DNA of 64,000 bases from the NCBI GenBank assembly GCA_001896885.1, contig MKRJ01000034.1, forward strand, positions 94,223-158,222, read 5' to 3'. Of the stretch, positions 16,384 to 26,620 are shown one piece after another. The stretch is from Rhizobiales bacterium 65-79. GTDB lineage: Bacteria > Pseudomonadota > Alphaproteobacteria > Rhizobiales > Rhizobiaceae. The translations under genes and the position numbers were made by a program. The notes under the pieces were generated by a model that did not search any database, had not been told where the DNA came from, and saw only the letters and a program-made list of their open reading frames with translations. Numbering within the stretch: position 1 is the stretch's first letter; every line of letters starts with the position of its first letter.

Positions 16384-17802
16384 TCACCGTTTGCGGGCGC
16401 GTCCGGCGTAGGGATTGTCGGGCGCACGCAGCACCATGCGGATCGGCGTGCCCGGCATGTCGAAATCCGTGCGCAGGCCGTTGACGAGATAGCGCGTGTA
16501 GGAGGCCGGCATCGCGTCAGGGCGCGAGCAGGAAACCACGAAGCCGGGCGGCCTGGTCTTCACCTGCGTCAGGTATTTTATCTTGAGACGGCGGCCCGAA
16601 ACCGCCGGCGGCGGATGGTGCGCCAGCACCGCTTCCAGCCAGCGGTTGAGACGGCCGGTGGAGACACGCCGGTTCCAGACCTCGTGCGCCTTCATCACCG
16701 CGTCCATCAGCTTGTCGAGGCCACGGCCCGTCTCGGCCGATATCGGAACGGCGAGCACGCCGCGCACCTGCGGCAGGAGACGCTCGGTCTTTTCGCGCAA
16801 TTCGGCGAGAAGCTGCTGCGGATTGTCGATCCGGTCCCATTTGTTGAACCCGATCACCAGCGCGCGCCCTTCGCGGATGACGAGATCGGCGATCTGCAAA
16901 TCCTGCTTCTCGAAGGGGATGGTGGCGTCGAAAAGCACGACGACGACTTCGGCGAAGCGCACCGCGCGCAGGCCGTCGGCAACGGAGAGCTTTTCCAGCT
17001 TCTCCTGAACCCGCGACTTGCGGCGCATGCCCGCCGTGTCGAAGAGCTTTATCCTGCGGCCGCGCCACTCCCAGTCGACCGAGATCGAATCGCGCGTGAT
17101 GCCGGCCTCCGGCCCGGTCAGGAGCCGCTCCTCGCGGAGCAGCGTGTTGATGAGTGTCGACTTGCCGGCATTCGGCCGCCCGACGACGGCGATGCGCATG
17201 GGTTTCGTGGTTTCATAGGCGGGGATGTCTTCGACGTCATCGACATCCTCGCCGACAAGCGGCGCATCCTCGACGGGCACTTCCTCATCTTCCGCGAGCG
17301 CCCGTTCCTCGCCGACCGCCGCGATGATCGCCTCGCGCAGGTCGGGCAGGCCCTGCCCATGTTCGGCGGAAATGGGAACGGGTTCGCCGAGACCGAGCTC
17401 CCAGCCTTCGAGCATCCCCGCCTCGGCGCCGCGCGCCTCCGCCTTGTTGGCGACGAGCACGACCGGCTTGCCCGCTTTGCGGACGAGATCGGCGAAAGTG
17501 CGGTCGTCGGGCGTTATCCCCGATCTGGCGTCGATGAGGAACAGCACGATGTCCGATCCGGCGATGGCCGCCTCGGTCTGGCTGCGCATGCGTCCGGCGA
17601 GGCTGGCGGCCGGCGCATCCTCCAGCCCGGCCGTGTCGATGATATCGAAGCGGAGATCATAGAGCTTCGCCGGGTGGACGCGGCGGTCGCGGGTCACCCC
17701 CGGAACGTCGTCGACGAGTGCGAGCTTGCGGCCGGCGAGCCGGTTGAAGAGCGTCGACTTCCCTACATTCGGGCGGCCGACGATGGCTGCCGTGAAACCC
17801 AT
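16384..17802 (-). CDS. der: Ribosome biogenesis GTPase Der (EngA)
   Basis: Double-GTPase needed for 50S ribosome assembly. The first G domain has [19 protein letters not shown] and NKAE; the second has [19 protein letters not shown] and NKWD. The C-terminal KH-like domain includes [40 protein letters not shown]. At 472 residues it has the usual length. The upstream gene ends four bases before its start (17807), so the two form an operon. Confidence 0.96.
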   Translation of the reverse strand: MGFTAAIVGRPNVGKSTLFNRLAGRKLALVDDVPGVTRDRRVHPAKLYDLRFDIIDTAGLEDAPAASLAGRMRSQTEAAIAGSDIVLFLIDARSGITPDDRTFADLVRKAGKPVVLVANKAEARGAEAGMLEGWELGLGEPVPISAEHGQGLPDLREAIIAAVGEERALAEDEEVPVEDAPLVGEDVDDVEDIPAYETTKPMRIAVVGRPNAGKSTLINTLLREERLLTGPEAGITRDSISVDWEWRGRRIKLFDTAGMRRKSRVQEKLEKLSVADGLRAVRFAEVVVVLFDATIPFEKQDLQIADLVIREGRALVIGFNKWDRIDNPQQLLAELREKTERLLPQVRGVLAVPISAETGRGLDKLMDAVMKAHEVWNRRVSTGRLNRWLEAVLAHHPPPAVSGRRLKIKYLTQVKTRPPGFVVSCSRPDAMPASYTRYLVNGLRTDFDMPGTPIRMVLRAPDNPYAGRARKR

Positions 17803-17806
17803 GGGG

Positions 17807-18472
17807 TTACTTGGCGCCGCCGGAACCGCGGATCAGCTCGGCCATCAGATTGGCGCGCTGGCGGATCGCCGCAGGAGCGTTCTGATCGCCCGATATTTCG
17901 TCGAAGAGCTTCAAGGCGTCGCTGTTCTTGCCGGCCTTCCACGCGGCAAGGCCGAGCGCCTCGCGAGCCGAGAAACGGAGCGGGTTGCTGTCGTCGGTCA
18001 ACGCTTCCGCGCGCTTGGCGACGTCGGCATAGCTGCCGTGATCGACGAGAAGATAGGCCGACCGCAAGCTGGCGATGTCGCGGATGGACTGCGGCACGGA
18101 CTTGTCGGCGGCGACCTCGTCGAAACCCGCGACCGCGCCCTTGTAGTCGCCCTTGTCGGCGAGCCCGGTCGCCGCGCGCATGCGGGCGAGGACCGGATAG
18201 ACGCCGTGGCCGTTCTTCTCCAGATCGTCGAAGGCCTTGATCGCCTCATCCGTCTTGCCGTCGGTAGCCAGCGTCAGCGCCCTCGAGAACGCATCGCCGG
18301 AAGAAGCGGCCTGTTTGGACTGCCAATAGTCGTAGCCGCGCCAGCCGGCGACGGCGAGAATGACGACGATCGCGATGCCGATCGCCCAGAAGCCGTATCT
18401 GTCGAACAGAGCCTTCGCCTGATCCTGGCGATACTCTTCATTGACCTCGCGAATGAAATTGTCGTCCGCCAT
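17807..18472 (-). CDS. YfgM-like tetratricopeptide membrane protein
   Basis: A 221-residue protein with a short cytoplasmic head ([27 protein letters not shown]), one transmembrane helix ([23 protein letters not shown]) and a periplasmic helical repeat domain. This matches the TPR_21/YfgM family, whose E. coli member contacts the SecYEG translocon and periplasmic chaperones. It lies directly upstream of der, the same order as in many proteobacteria. The ATG at 18472 fits the family N-terminus; a Shine-Dalgarno is weak. Confidence 0.85.
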   Translation of the reverse strand: MADDNFIREVNEEYRQDQAKALFDRYGFWAIGIAIVVILAVAGWRGYDYWQSKQAASSGDAFSRALTLATDGKTDEAIKAFDDLEKNGHGVYPVLARMRAATGLADKGDYKGAVAGFDEVAADKSVPQSIRDIASLRSAYLLVDHGSYADVAKRAEALTDDSNPLRFSAREALGLAAWKAGKNSDALKLFDEISGDQNAPAAIRQRANLMAELIRGSGGAK

Positions 18473-18599
18473 CCAAGCCAACCGCGTTTTTCCGGCGGCA
18501 AGGCGACCGAAAACCGCCCGCAAAGCGCCCAAAACCAGAATGAGGCCTGCCTTTTAGCCGAAATTCACCGGCTTGAAAGGGGGGGCGCGGCAAAAAAGG

Positions 18600-19169
18600 C
18601 TATGGCAAGGGGCTGACGCCGAAGAGCCATTCGTGCAGCCGCCAGACGAAGAGGGCATAGACCACCAGTCCGGCGACGACCGCGATCACGTCGTTCGCGA
18701 CCGGCCCGGAAGCCGGAACGGGCGCTGCCCGGCGCTTGACCGAGATGCGGTCGAACACCGCCCAAACCAGGAAAGAGCCGAAGAGCAGGATCGAGGCCAG
18801 GTCGCCATTCGCCAACAGATGCGCGACCGCCCATATCTTGATCGCGACGAGCATGGGGTGCTTGAGCACCGGCTTCAGCCGGCCGGCCGGAACCGCATAG
18901 ATCGCAAGGCTGATGAAGGCGAAGATCATCAGAAGCGCCGTGACGTGCCTCATCCAGAGGGGCGGTTCATAGAGCACCGGCGCATCCGGGCGGGCGTGGC
19001 CGTATCCCCACACCAGAAGCACGAAGCCGATGATGGATACCAGGGAATAGAGGCCCCTCCACGGCCCCGGCCCCATCGCCGCGATGCGCCTGTCGCGCCA
19101 GGCGGGCGCGACGATGCGTACGGAATGGACGCCGAGAAAGAGGATCAGGCCGATGATGAGAACGGTCAT
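18600..19169 (-). CDS. nnrU: NnrU-family membrane protein
   Basis: A 189-residue polytopic protein with the NnrU signature: FLGVHSVRIVAPAWRD near the N-terminus, GPWRGLYSLVSIIGFVLLVWGYG, and LKHPMLVAIKIWAVAHLLANGDLASILLFG. About five membrane helices. NnrU was first linked to nitrite/nitric oxide reduction, but homologues occur widely in genomes without denitrification and the role is unclear; related to isoprenylcysteine methyltransferase-like folds. No denitrification genes are in the window. Confidence 0.85.
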   Translation of the reverse strand: MTVLIIGLILFLGVHSVRIVAPAWRDRRIAAMGPGPWRGLYSLVSIIGFVLLVWGYGHARPDAPVLYEPPLWMRHVTALLMIFAFISLAIYAVPAGRLKPVLKHPMLVAIKIWAVAHLLANGDLASILLFGSFLVWAVFDRISVKRRAAPVPASGPVANDVIAVVAGLVVYALFVWRLHEWLFGVSPLP

Positions 19170-19342
19170 TGGAATCCCATGTCTGTCGGAACCGCGAGCG
19201 TAGTCGCTTCACCCCGGTTTGGAAATGCAGCACGAAACGGTGATGAACAGCATCTTCAGGAACGGCGCGGCGCCGGAAACGCCGAGGTTCGCCTTGCCGC
19301 CGATCCGCGCTAGGTTAGTCGGCGCCATCAAAGGAGAGCCAC

Positions 19343-19549
19343 ATGCCTGAACTTCACCGGCCCATCGAGGAGATCGAGGCGCGTATTTCGATCGTGCGGC
19401 AAAACCTGCTCGAACTTACCGAAGAGGCGACCGGAGACACCGGAGCCGCCTTCGAGGAGCATATCGCGGAGGAAATCGCGAAGCAGGAGGAGGAACTGAA
19501 ATCCCTCGAAGAGGAACGGGACGCCATAAGGAAGGGCGGTCGGACGTAG
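19343..19549 (+). CDS. Small acidic coiled-coil protein
   Basis: A 68-residue acidic protein, almost entirely helical with heptad-like spacing (PIEEIEARISIVRQNLLELTEEA...EEHIAEEIAKQEEELKSLEEERDAI). GGAGAG lies 6 bases before the ATG, which supports translation. I do not recognise a family. It is divergent from nnrU and precedes the deacetylase, 71 bases away. Confidence 0.6.
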   Translation: MPELHRPIEEIEARISIVRQNLLELTEEATGDTGAAFEEHIAEEIAKQEEELKSLEEERDAIRKGGRT

Positions 19550-19620
19550 CCCGCCGGACCTATCGGCGCCACAATTCCTGCCTACGAGCGGCCCGGCCAT
19601 CGACCCGGACCTTGCCCCGC

Positions 19621-20613
19621 ATGCCGCCTGCCATACGCGTTTCAGCCGTCCTGCTCTGCTGCCTTTCCGTGTCGCCCGCTCTCGCGGAGCCGCCGCAACC
19701 GAAGGAGCAGATCGTCGCGATCTCCTTCGACGGAGCCAACGACCTCGCGCAATGGGAGCGCAGCCGGGCGCTCGCGCGGCGGACCGGCGCCTCCTTCACC
19801 TATTTCGTGTCCTGCGTGTTCCTGCTGACGCGGGCGGATCGGGGCATCTACCATCCGCCCGGGCGCGCGGCGGGCTCATCCAACATCGGCTTCGCGCCGT
19901 CCAGGGAGGATGTCGCCTGGCGGCTCAGGGAGATGTGGACGGCGCGCCTCGAGGGCCACGACATCGCAAGCCATGGCTGCGGTCATTTCGACGGCGCGAA
20001 ATGGAGCAAGGGCGACTGGTCGGCGGAACTCAGGCAGGTGCGATCGATCGTGCGGGACGCGTGGAGGATCAACAATATCCCCTACGAGCCGGCGGGCTGG
20101 AAGGAATTCGCGGAGAAGGGAATCGTCGGCTTTCGCGCGCCCTACCTGTCGACCGGCGCGGGCCTCGACGCGGCGCTGGCCGACAACGGTTTCCTCTACA
20201 GCGCGAGCGGCGTCTCGCGGGGCCCCGAAACGCCGTTCGAAAGGAACGGCGTGGTGCAGTTCTCGCTGCCGACCATCCCGGAGGGGCCGGCCAAGCGCCG
20301 CGTCATCGCCATGGACTACAACCTCTATGTCCGCCATTCGAACGGCAAGGAGGATCCGGCGCATGCCGATCAATATGAGGAGCGCGCCTACCAGGCTTTC
20401 CGCGCCGCCTTCGAGCGCCAGTATGACGGCGAGCGCATCCCGCTGCAGATCGGCTTCCATTTCACGCTGATGAACGGCGGCGCCTACTGGCGCGCGCTGG
20501 AGCGCTTCGCCAGCGAAGTCTGCACGAAAGCGGACGTCGAATGCATTTCCTATCGCGACCTTGCGCGCCTGACCAAGACGCAGGCTGCCGGACACGAGGC
20601 GCCCGGCAACTGA
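19621..20613 (+). CDS. Secreted polysaccharide deacetylase-like protein
   Basis: A 330-residue exported protein (signal peptide ending near SPALA-EPP) with a NodB-type deacetylase fold. Motif 1 is VAISFDGAND; the metal-binding histidines are in DIASHGCGHFDG (HxxxxxH-like spacing, SHG...H); motif 3 is FRAPYLS. The family removes N- or O-acetyl groups from glycans. Motif 1 reads SFDG where canonical members have TFDD, so one metal ligand appears changed. The ATG at 19621 is preferred over an in-frame TTG nine bases earlier. Confidence 0.75.
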   Translation: MPPAIRVSAVLLCCLSVSPALAEPPQPKEQIVAISFDGANDLAQWERSRALARRTGASFTYFVSCVFLLTRADRGIYHPPGRAAGSSNIGFAPSREDVAWRLREMWTARLEGHDIASHGCGHFDGAKWSKGDWSAELRQVRSIVRDAWRINNIPYEPAGWKEFAEKGIVGFRAPYLSTGAGLDAALADNGFLYSASGVSRGPETPFERNGVVQFSLPTIPEGPAKRRVIAMDYNLYVRHSNGKEDPAHADQYEERAYQAFRAAFERQYDGERIPLQIGFHFTLMNGGAYWRALERFASEVCTKADVECISYRDLARLTKTQAAGHEAPGN

Positions 20614-20628
20614 CCGGCATGCCCCCCG

Positions 20629-21894
20629 CTAAGCCGGATCCGGATCATCCGCTGTCCGGCGGATGTAGCGCACGTCGATCGACGGAAGCGGTTCCCCTTC
20701 CAGTGTCGCCTCGAAGGCGCGCAGGCGTTTGTAGATGGAAATCAGGGTAACGATGTCGGGCCAAGAGGCTACCAGATATTGGAAGGAAGAGCTTACCTGA
20801 CTGAAAGCGGCCAGAGCCTGCTGCAATATGCCAAGCGTTATCTTGCCCGCCGCGATCGTTGGAGCCAATAATATATAGCTAAATACAGCGTCCGCCTGGA
20901 TGTAGAATGACCGTGCGATATTGAAGTATGCATAATGAAAATAGAGGCGGAAATAATTTTTGCGTACATTTGAGAAGAGTTCTATCAGCGTAAGAGGCTG
21001 AGCACGGTCAGCACTGTCTTCTCCATAAACCAGCTCCTTCCTATACGCTGCTTCGACTCTCTGGTTCCGAAACTCTAAGCCAGGCAGCTTGATGCCGACT
21101 ACGGCTAGCAGAAGGCTGCCGAATGCGGACCAGGCAATGGCCGCCAATACCAGCGAATGAGGAATTCGGCCTATGATAGGCAACTCGGTGACATGGCTTG
21201 ATAGAGCGTCCAGCACCGGGAGGAATGCTATCAGCGTCATCAGAGACTGGATCAAGCTAGCCCCGAGATCCTCCATCGCTGTAGAAAAGCGCATAGTGTC
21301 GTCTTGAACACGTTGCGACGCTCCTTCAATATGACGCAGCCTGGACCAGTTCGCGACATAGAAATTATTCATCGCGGTGCGCCAGCGAAAGATATAGTGG
21401 CTGATGAAGAACTTCTGCACCACGTAAATCGCGACTGCTAGCGAGGCGATCACCAGAAAAACCCATATCTGGTAATAAAGCGATACTTGACTTACAGAGC
21501 CCGACGGAGGCGTAAGCGCCTTTTGAATAAGATCGAAGAATGGTCCACGCCAATTATTGAGCGCGACATCGACTTGCACCGAAAAATTTGTTGTAAAAAG
21601 AATGAATGCAGAGCCCAAGATCGACCAGTTTTGCCACGGGTGTGGCGCGTAGATCGCCCAGAATCCATAAAAGATAACCACTGCGGCTGCGAAATAGACG
21701 TAGAACCACAGAAATGGCTTCGACCAAAAGACGGATACCCCGATAATCGGTGCTGCATCCGGTGCTGCCGGCGGAAGTCCGATATATGCTCCCAATTGTT
21801 CGCCGCCAAGAAACCAGAACAGAACCGCCGCAAAGGCCCATATCACCAAGCTAATGAAGAATAGCTTCGGCCGTGGGAAAAACGAGACGAACAT
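20629..21894 (-). CDS. bacA: BacA/SbmA-type peptide transporter
   Basis: A 421-residue SbmA/BacA inner-membrane protein, which imports proline-rich and cysteine-rich peptides and in rhizobia protects bacteroids from host peptides. Recognised from [65 protein letters not shown] and [41 protein letters not shown]-like blocks. Seven or so membrane helices and no ABC ATPase domain. Codon use is visibly more A+T-rich than the genes on either side, so the gene may have been acquired separately. Confidence 0.88.
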   Translation of the reverse strand: MFVSFFPRPKLFFISLVIWAFAAVLFWFLGGEQLGAYIGLPPAAPDAAPIIGVSVFWSKPFLWFYVYFAAAVVIFYGFWAIYAPHPWQNWSILGSAFILFTTNFSVQVDVALNNWRGPFFDLIQKALTPPSGSVSQVSLYYQIWVFLVIASLAVAIYVVQKFFISHYIFRWRTAMNNFYVANWSRLRHIEGASQRVQDDTMRFSTAMEDLGASLIQSLMTLIAFLPVLDALSSHVTELPIIGRIPHSLVLAAIAWSAFGSLLLAVVGIKLPGLEFRNQRVEAAYRKELVYGEDSADRAQPLTLIELFSNVRKNYFRLYFHYAYFNIARSFYIQADAVFSYILLAPTIAAGKITLGILQQALAAFSQVSSSFQYLVASWPDIVTLISIYKRLRAFEATLEGEPLPSIDVRYIRRTADDPDPA

Positions 21895-22040
21895 TCGAGA
21901 AGAGTCCTCAAGGACGGGATTTGCACAGTTTCGCCGTGCCGCATGAAACAGCTTTGCGGCAGAAATGCCGGTGGCGCCGGCTAGGAGAGGCCGGTCCCTC
22001 TGCCTAGCAGCACAACCACCCGCCTCCAACTTGTCTTTTG

Positions 22041-23222
22041 TTAATGTTGGGGCCTGTTGGCCTTGCCGACCGACAGGCCGATGAGGGCGCAGAGGAGAAG
22101 GGCGACGGCGGCGCCGATGGAAGGAGCCGTGAAGCTGCCGGTGCGGTCGGCGAGGAAACCGGCGAAGATCGGGCCAAGGATCTGGCCGACGCCGAAGAAA
22201 GCGGTCATGACGGCCAGCGCCCGTCTGGGCGATTCCGCCGCGATGGCGCGCCCCGCCACCAGGCCGATCGTGGTCAGCGCGACGAAGGTGCCGCCGAGCA
22301 GGACGCCGCCAATCAGCGGGCCGGCATAGCCGCCGAGCTTGACGCTCGCCACGACCCCGATGCCTTCGACGACGCAGCCGAGCGCAAAGGTCTTCATGCC
22401 GCCGAGACGCGCCACCACCGGCTTCCACAGATAGACGGAAGGGAATGCCGCGAGGCCGGTGACGAGCCAGACCGCGGCTTCGAAAAGCGGGCCGCCCTCC
22501 CCTTGCCGGACGATCGCCACGAGAAATGTCGCCGTGATGATATAGCCGAAGCCGAAAATGCCGTAGGCGGCGGTTATCTTGGCAAGGTCCAGGCTGCGTG
22601 GCAGCCGAGGCTCACGGCCGCCGTCGCCCACCGCGATCGGCCCTTCCCGGATCAAAGTCGCCGCGATCAGGAAGCCGGCCAGCGAAACCACGCCCGCGCC
22701 GATCCAGCCCGCGGCCCAGCCGGCTCCGGCAAGATGCAGGCCCCCGACCAGGACGGCGGAGAGGATGATGCCGAGGCCGACGCCACCAAAATGCAGCGCC
22801 TGAAGATCGTTGCGGCCGGCCGCCGCCAGATGGCTGAACACGATCGTCACGGAAAAGACCAGGACGAACGCGCTGGCCACCCCCGCCGCGAAGCGGATGA
22901 GCAGGAAGACGGGCAGGCTCGTCGTACAGGCCATGGCGGCGGCCAGCACGGCATTGGCGACAAGCCCCACCAGCATCGTCGCATGTTCGCGCCGATGTGC
23001 CCAGCCGAAGGCAGCGGCGACCGCGCCCACCAGATAGCCGAGATAGTTGGCCGATGCGATTGAACCCGCGTCGGAGGCCGACAGGCCGAGCCCTTCCATC
23101 ATGCCGGGCAGGATCGGCGTATAGACGAACCGGCCGATGCCCATTGCCACCGCCATGGCGACCATTCCGGCAAAGGCGTAGCGGGCGGGAGAAACAGTCC
23201 GCGAACTCATGCGCGGGACCAT
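22041..23222 (-). CDS. YbfB/YjiJ-family MFS transporter
   Basis: A 393-residue, 12-helix major facilitator protein. The N-terminal [45 protein letters not shown] is the hallmark of the YbfB/YjiJ (DUF1228-type) MFS group, and [23 protein letters not shown] occurs near the end. Substrates for this group are unknown. An in-frame ATG at 23210 is an alternative start. It is separated by 146 bases from bacA on the same strand. Confidence 0.85.
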   Translation of the reverse strand: MVPRMSSRTVSPARYAFAGMVAMAVAMGIGRFVYTPILPGMMEGLGLSASDAGSIASANYLGYLVGAVAAAFGWAHRREHATMLVGLVANAVLAAAMACTTSLPVFLLIRFAAGVASAFVLVFSVTIVFSHLAAAGRNDLQALHFGGVGLGIILSAVLVGGLHLAGAGWAAGWIGAGVVSLAGFLIAATLIREGPIAVGDGGREPRLPRSLDLAKITAAYGIFGFGYIITATFLVAIVRQGEGGPLFEAAVWLVTGLAAFPSVYLWKPVVARLGGMKTFALGCVVEGIGVVASVKLGGYAGPLIGGVLLGGTFVALTTIGLVAGRAIAAESPRRALAVMTAFFGVGQILGPIFAGFLADRTGSFTAPSIGAAVALLLCALIGLSVGKANRPQH

Positions 23223-23350
23223 AGCCGCGCACTTTTGCAGTGCAACATGATTTCTGTGGTCCAGTTGCCAGCGTTCGCCCGCGCGCTCGGGAACGTATCG
23301 GTTCCGCTCGCGTTCTTCACGAACCGCAACATCAATAAAGGAGAGGCGAT

Positions 23351-23425
23351 ATGAACGGGATCATCTACCTGATCGGCCTGGTCGTGGTGATCATGGCCAT
23401 CCTGTCCTTCCTCGGCCTGCACTAA
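23351..23425 (+). CDS. 24-residue hydrophobic peptide
   Basis: ATG at 23351 opens a 25-codon frame (stop 23423-23425) encoding a single hydrophobic helix, MNGIIYLIGLVVVIMAILSF followed by LGLH. AGGAG sits 7 bases upstream (AAAGGAGAGGCGAT-ATG), and a second AAGGAG precedes the next gene 55 bases on. Length, composition and ribosome site fit a genuine small membrane protein, likely co-transcribed with 23481. I recall similar unnamed peptides in rhizobia. Function unknown. Confidence 0.65.
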   Translation: MNGIIYLIGLVVVIMAILSFLGLH

Positions 23426-23480
23426 AACCCATCCAAGTCTCAGGATTTCTTCGCCGACTGCGGCGCAAAGGAGAGAAAAT

Positions 23481-24341
23481 ATGTCGATCAGCGAACCGGG
23501 AATGGCCGTGGTCGAATCCATGGAATATGTCGAAGGAGATTCCGCGGGTGCCGTTCCGCACATCGACTGGAGCGCGGTGATCGGCGGAGCGATCTTCGCG
23601 GCGGCGATTTCCTTCGTCCTGCTTACCTTCGGCTCGGCAATCGGTCTTTCGATCGCGTCGCCCTATCACGGATCGGGCGTTTCGCTGGTGGGCTTCGCCA
23701 TAGGCGCCGCCCTGTGGTTCATCTGGGTCGAGGTTTCGAGTTTCCTGGCGGGAGGCTATCTTGCCGGCCGGATGCGGCGTCGCGCTTTCGACGCCACGCC
23801 GCATGAAAGCGACGTTCGCGACGGGACGCATGGGCTGCTCGTATGGGCGCTCGGCACCCTGCTCGGCGCGTTCCTGGCGATCTCCGGCATTTCGGGCGTG
23901 GCTTCGTCCGTATCGTCCGTCGCGGCAACGGCGAGCGGGAACGCGCAGTCTCCGGCCATGCAGATCCTTGCCGCGCGGCTTTTCCGCACGGACAAGCCTC
24001 CCGCACAACCGATCCCGGCGCAGACGAAAGCCGACGCGGCCATGCTGATCGCCGATTCCGTCAGCAACAGGCAGATGAATGCCGACGACCGCACCTATCT
24101 CTCCAACGAGATCGCGCGGGATACCGGGATCACACCGGAACAGGCACAGCAACGGGTGGATGCCGCGATCGCCGACGCCAAAGCGGCTGCCGACAAGGCG
24201 CGCAAGGCTGGGCTCATCCTCGGCTTCCTGACCGCCGCCACGCTTCTGGTCAGTGCCGCCGGAGCGTTTTTCGCCGCCGGCCTGGGCGGCAAGCATCGAG
24301 ACGAGGGAACCGAATTCCTCGAGTGGTTCCCGAAGCGATAG
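23481..24341 (+). CDS. Integral membrane protein of unknown function
   Basis: A 286-residue protein with four or so hydrophobic helices: WSAVIGGAIFAAAISFVLLTFGSAIGL, LVGFAIGAALWFIWVEVSSFLAGGYLAG, LLVWALGTLLGAFLAISGISGVASS, and AGLILGFLTAATLLVSAAGAFFAAGLGG at the C-terminus. Between helices 3 and 4 lies a polar segment (about 150-240) rich in Ala and Asp. The GxxSFLAGGYLAGRMR motif is typical of small-conductance/TIGR-type hypothetical membrane proteins in rhizobia. AAGGAG precedes the start. A strong terminator follows. Confidence 0.7.
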   Translation: MSISEPGMAVVESMEYVEGDSAGAVPHIDWSAVIGGAIFAAAISFVLLTFGSAIGLSIASPYHGSGVSLVGFAIGAALWFIWVEVSSFLAGGYLAGRMRRRAFDATPHESDVRDGTHGLLVWALGTLLGAFLAISGISGVASSVSSVAATASGNAQSPAMQILAARLFRTDKPPAQPIPAQTKADAAMLIADSVSNRQMNADDRTYLSNEIARDTGITPEQAQQRVDAAIADAKAAADKARKAGLILGFLTAATLLVSAAGAFFAAGLGGKHRDEGTEFLEWFPKR

Positions 24342-24368
24342 AACGTACGGCTCCTTCTCCACCTGACG

Positions 24369-24398
24369 GCGGCGCATCCAATGCGCCGCTTTTTTTTT
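24369..24398 (+). terminator. Intrinsic terminator
   Basis: A perfect 9-bp stem GCGGCGCAT (24369-24377)/ATGCGCCGC (24381-24389) with a CCA loop is followed directly by nine T residues (24390-24398). It closes the 23351-24341 unit. Confidence 0.93.
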
Positions 24399-24534
24399 GC
24401 GCTTTCCGGGCGAGCGGGGTGCGCCCCGTCCCTCCATTCGGCAGCCTCTCCTTGACAGGAGCGCCGATGAACCGCTTCTCAGGGTGTGAGAAAGCGGTCG
24501 CCCGCAGGCCATGCCGATCGGGAGAAGGAATCAA

Positions 24535-25944
24535 ATGACGCAGGAGCTTGATTTCGAAAACTGGTCTAGGCGAGCCGCAGAATGGGGCGTCCGCTATCGC
24601 GCCTCGCTGCGCGAGCGGCCGGTGCGCGCCCAGACGACGCCCGGCGAGATCGCGGCGAAGCTTCCGGCTTCCCCGCCCGAGCGGGGCGAGACGATGGACA
24701 CGATCTTCGCCGATTTCGAGCGCGTCATCCTGCCCGGCATGACGCATTGGCAGCATCCGCGCTTCTTCGCCTATTTCCCGGCGAATGCCGCGCCCGTCTC
24801 CGTCGTCGCGGAATATCTGGTGACGGCGATGGCCGCCCAATGCATGCTTTGGCAGACCTCGCCGGCGGCGACGGAACTCGAGACGCGCGTGCTCGACTGG
24901 CTGAGGCAGGCGATCGGCCTGCCGGAAGGCTTCGCCGGGGTGATTCAGGATTCGGCGTCCTCCGCGACGCTCTCGGCCGTGCTGGTGATGCGCGAACGGG
25001 CGCTCGGCTGGAAAGGCAACAAGGCCGGGCTCGTCGCCAATCCGCGCCTGCGCATCTACGCCTCCGACCAGGTGCACAGCTCGATCGACCGGGCCGTCTG
25101 GGTTTCCGGCATCGGCGAGGAGAACCTCGTCCGCATCCCGGCGACGGGCAAGCGCCGTGGCATGGACGCGGCCGCGCTTTCCGCGGCGATCGAGCGCGAC
25201 AAGCGGGCCGGTCACGTTCCGGCCGGCGTGATCGCCTGCACGGGCGGCACCAATGTCGGCGCCTGCGACGACATCGCGGAAGTCGTGCGGACTGCGCATG
25301 GACACGGTCTCTATGTCCATGTCGATGCGGCCTGGGCCGGCTCGGCGATGATCTGCGAGGAGTTCCGGCACCTGTGGGCCGGCATCGAAGAGGCGGATTC
25401 CGTCGTCTTCAATCCGCACAAATGGCTCGGCGCGCAGTTCGACTGCTCGGCGCACTTCATCCGGAGCCCGGACGATCTCGTCCGCACGCTGGCGATCCAT
25501 CCGGAATATCTGAACACGCATGGCCGCGACGGGCTCATCAACTATTCGGAATGGACCGTGCCGCTCGGACGCCGCTTCCGCGCACTGAAGCTCTGGTTCC
25601 TGCTGCGCTTCCACGGGCTCGAAGGGCTGCGCGCCATGATCCGCAACCATGTCGCCTGGAGCGAAAGGCTTGCGGCGCGGCTCAAAGCCGAACCCGATTT
25701 CGAGATCGTGACGGAACCGGCGCTATCGCTGTTCTCGTTCCGGCATACGGATGCGGAGGACCTCGACGCGCACAATCTCGACCTCGCCCGGCGCATCAAC
25801 GACGACGGTCGCCTGTACCTCACGCAGAGCCGCGTCGACGGAAAGGTCGTGATCCGCTTCCAGGCCGGGCAGTTCGAGACAACCGAGGAGGACGTGAACA
25901 CGGCGTTCGAGGTCATCACCAAACTCGCGCGTAGCTCCCTTTAG
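24535..25944 (+). CDS. PLP-dependent group II amino acid decarboxylase
   Basis: A 469-residue group II decarboxylase of the aromatic-L-amino-acid/tyrosine decarboxylase type. The PLP lysine is in VVFNPHKWLGAQFDCS, the ring-stacking and Asp residues in YVHVDAAWAGSAMICEEFR, and THWQHPRFFAYFPAN marks the substrate pocket near the N-terminus. The ATG at 24535 follows GGAGAAGGA; an earlier in-frame ATG at 24511 lacks a ribosome site. It would convert an aromatic amino acid to its amine, but exact substrate is not predictable. It follows a terminator, so has its own promoter. Confidence 0.88.
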   Translation: MTQELDFENWSRRAAEWGVRYRASLRERPVRAQTTPGEIAAKLPASPPERGETMDTIFADFERVILPGMTHWQHPRFFAYFPANAAPVSVVAEYLVTAMAAQCMLWQTSPAATELETRVLDWLRQAIGLPEGFAGVIQDSASSATLSAVLVMRERALGWKGNKAGLVANPRLRIYASDQVHSSIDRAVWVSGIGEENLVRIPATGKRRGMDAAALSAAIERDKRAGHVPAGVIACTGGTNVGACDDIAEVVRTAHGHGLYVHVDAAWAGSAMICEEFRHLWAGIEEADSVVFNPHKWLGAQFDCSAHFIRSPDDLVRTLAIHPEYLNTHGRDGLINYSEWTVPLGRRFRALKLWFLLRFHGLEGLRAMIRNHVAWSERLAARLKAEPDFEIVTEPALSLFSFRHTDAEDLDAHNLDLARRINDDGRLYLTQSRVDGKVVIRFQAGQFETTEEDVNTAFEVITKLARSSL

Positions 25945-25957
25945 AGACAGAACTGGC

Positions 25958-26536
25958 CTAGGCACGGAGCGGCCAGCGGCCCCGCTCGATCTGCCGGCCC
26001 TTGCCCCTAATGGTGCGCAGGAGGATAAAATCCTCGGCCATCCAGCCGATCGGCTGATCGAGCTCTGACGGCGGAACGCCCTGGCGGTCCCATATCAGCG
26101 TGACGTGGGGCTCGAAACCGGCCCGACCGCGCCAAAGCCCTTCCTTCGTCAATGCCTGACGCAATGCATCGCGAAATGCCGCCAACTCCTCTGCGCCGGC
26201 ACAACAGCATAACACCGTCGGTTGTTTGTCGCGGCGAACCCGGAAGGTACGGAGACGGCCGAAAGCCAGCGGAAAAGGTGAAAACCTCACCCGTTCCGCC
26301 GCGCGCAACGCTGCTTCAAGATCGTCCTTTCGGGGGCCCCGGCGCGACCTGACCTCGTTCAGCGTGACATGCAGGCGATGAGGACCGTAGACAGGTTCGG
26401 AAAGTCCGTGCAACCGACGGCAGCCTTCCGCGAACTTCACAAGCGAATCCGCGGCGGCGGGAGCCGGCCGGAGTGCGAAATAGTCCTCAACCTGCACGGT
26501 CGCCGTTTCAAAGGCCAACGAAAGCTGCCCGGCCAT
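25958..26536 (-). CDS. 2'-5' RNA ligase / 2H phosphoesterase family protein
   Basis: A 192-residue 2H phosphoesterase. Two histidine motifs are visible, RLHVTLNEV near residue 55 and PHVTLIWD near residue 145 (HxTL twice), which form the active site in RNA 2',3'-cyclic phosphodiesterases (ThpR/LigT). The spacing and length fit ThpR. The natural substrate in bacteria is uncertain. Gene stands opposite to and 13 bases from the decarboxylase. Confidence 0.8.
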   Translation of the reverse strand: MAGQLSLAFETATVQVEDYFALRPAPAAADSLVKFAEGCRRLHGLSEPVYGPHRLHVTLNEVRSRRGPRKDDLEAALRAAERVRFSPFPLAFGRLRTFRVRRDKQPTVLCCCAGAEELAAFRDALRQALTKEGLWRGRAGFEPHVTLIWDRQGVPPSELDQPIGWMAEDFILLRTIRGKGRQIERGRWPLRA

Positions 26537-26620
26537 GGCGCAAGCTCCATATTCTTTTGTTCACTTTATGTTCTTACCAGAGCGGATGTCCAGCCCCGTG
26601 GTTGCCCCATGACCGAGCGG

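Noticed and set aside
16360-18240. A 626-codon open frame on the plus strand
   Set aside because: Antisense of der and its neighbour; no recognisable motif.
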